Assembly (NCBI GenBank): GCA_009746045.1
Contig: RPFO01000097.1
Coordinates: 40,001-104,000 of the forward strand
Direction: 5' to 3'
Length of the DNA: 64,000 nucleotides
From: Mesostigma viride
Taxonomy: Eukaryota > Streptophyta > Mesostigmatophyceae > Mesostigmatales > Mesostigmataceae
Below, piece by piece: positions 63,321-64,000 of the stretch. How positions within the stretch are numbered: the first letter of the stretch is position 1; the number at the start of each line of letters is the position of its first letter. Under the pieces are notes generated by a model. The model saw only the letters and a list, made by a program, of their open reading frames with translations. It did no database searches and was not told the DNA's origin. Both the position numbers and the translations under genes were made by a program.

Positions 63321-64000
63321 AACGTGGATGACCGCCCCCCTCCAGTATTAAGTATACCGGTTTCCCCCCTGCGCTCTGCCGGAGCTGAAGGTAGGTCGGC
63401 CATAGCTCGCGTCGCCGTTGTTGCTGGGCCAGGCGGTCAAGTCGTCGTCCAGCGTGAAGCGAGACCCCGAGAGCTTCTTGCGGCGTTGAAGGAACGACAG
63501 CTTGTCCGCCATGTACTTAAAGGTGAGGAGCGCGGGTGCCGGGCCAGCCTTACCCCGCGCGCGGGGGAGGCGGACAGCCGACATCCGCAGCTCACCACTG
63601 AGTTGCATGGGGGCAAGAAATATGTCGCGCTTAAATGCCGTGAGAAGGCTTGTCGAGGTCTCACCTACTGTACCGGCTGGTCGAAGTGCTTGACGATGAC
63701 ATTGTGGCTGCGCTGGGTGATGTCGGCCTCCTCGCGAAGGTCGAGTGCTTGTTGCTGGAGCTGTGCCGCGATGGTGGAGGTGGTGGAGGTGGTGTGATGC
63801 ATTATAAGCAAGTCCGCCCAGGTGGAGGGAGCATCACTGGCCGGGCCATGCAGCACATGCCGGCTGGGCAGCGATGTGCTTCACCGGGCCTGGGCGGTGA
63901 GGCCTGCGGTGTCATGCAAGCGCTCAAGGGCGGTGGCGGTGCCTTGGAGGCGCTGGTCGAGGTCGAGGAGCTGGGCCGTGATGTCGGCAGTCCGGAGGCG
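63321..64000 (-). pseudogene. LINE-C ORF1 fragment, runs off the window
   Basis: Minus strand. IAAQLQQQALDLREEADITQRSHNVIVKHF (63856-63690, the same family as 172-590) is followed by LLTFKYMADKLSFLQRRKKL and FTLDDDLT (63530-63430), an RRM-like ORF1 segment comparable to that of LINE-A. Frames change several times. The 5' part lies beyond position 64000. Confidence 0.6.

Overview
This window is eukaryotic and consists almost entirely of transposable elements. There is no bacterial-style operon, no rRNA, no complete tRNA and no host gene that I can support. The families present (LTR retrotransposons with 5-bp target duplications, LINE fragments, CACTA-like and Mutator-like DNA elements, tetranucleotide arrays) and the mixed base composition suggest a large repeat-rich genome. 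An alga is a plausible source, but the sequence does not let me name it.

Layout. 1-4594 holds LINE fragments, dispersed repeats with (TTAA)n tails and gene-free AT-rich DNA. A minus-strand LINE (LINE-A) runs from about 61,487 back to about 5,400, with a (GGAT)n array at its 3' end (4595-5311). LINE-A is split by three insertions. Copia-1 (7031-47388) has target-site duplication (TSD) GGAAT. A Mutator-like element (47494-49749) has an 11-bp TSD. Copia-4 (51068-59618) has TSD GAACC. Removing them rejoins LINE-A in frame at the two joints I translated. LINE-B (plus, 61488-63075) and LINE-C (minus, 63320-64000) close the window.

Nesting. Copia-1 contains Copia-5 (11385-23275, minus strand, TSD GTGCG), Copia-2 (25087-32900, TSD ATATG) and a Gypsy chromovirus (33337-46004, TSD TGTGG, the two LTRs apparently identical). 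Copia-5 contains Copia-3 (11838-17453, TSD ACACA). The Gypsy contains a CACTA-like element (37902-41147). A solo Copia-3 LTR lies in the Mutator-like element (49188-49662).

The unusual biology is in the Copia-like elements. Five elements from at least four diverged families share features I do not know from described Ty1/Copia elements. LTRs begin AGTT and end AACT. A retropepsin-like domain lies between integrase and reverse transcriptase, giving gag-IN-PR-RT-RH. The integrase catalytic D-to-E gap is 29 residues instead of 35. The RT motif is HGDD or HVDD instead of YVDD, and the protease motif is DT[N/Q] instead of DTG. Copia-1, -2 and -4 also have a reading frame before gag and a T-arm-like hairpin in the 3' UTR.

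Three families of long perfect or near-perfect palindromes (206-210, 78 and 76 bp) carry the same AGTTA...TAACT ends and the same 5-bp TSDs. Two families occur as pairs flanking a short internal segment, like the LTRs of a miniature retrotransposon. One occurs as a solo copy, like a solo LTR. I infer that they are non-autonomous palindromic-LTR elements mobilised by the Copia-like integrases. This is the best candidate for a previously undescribed system here.
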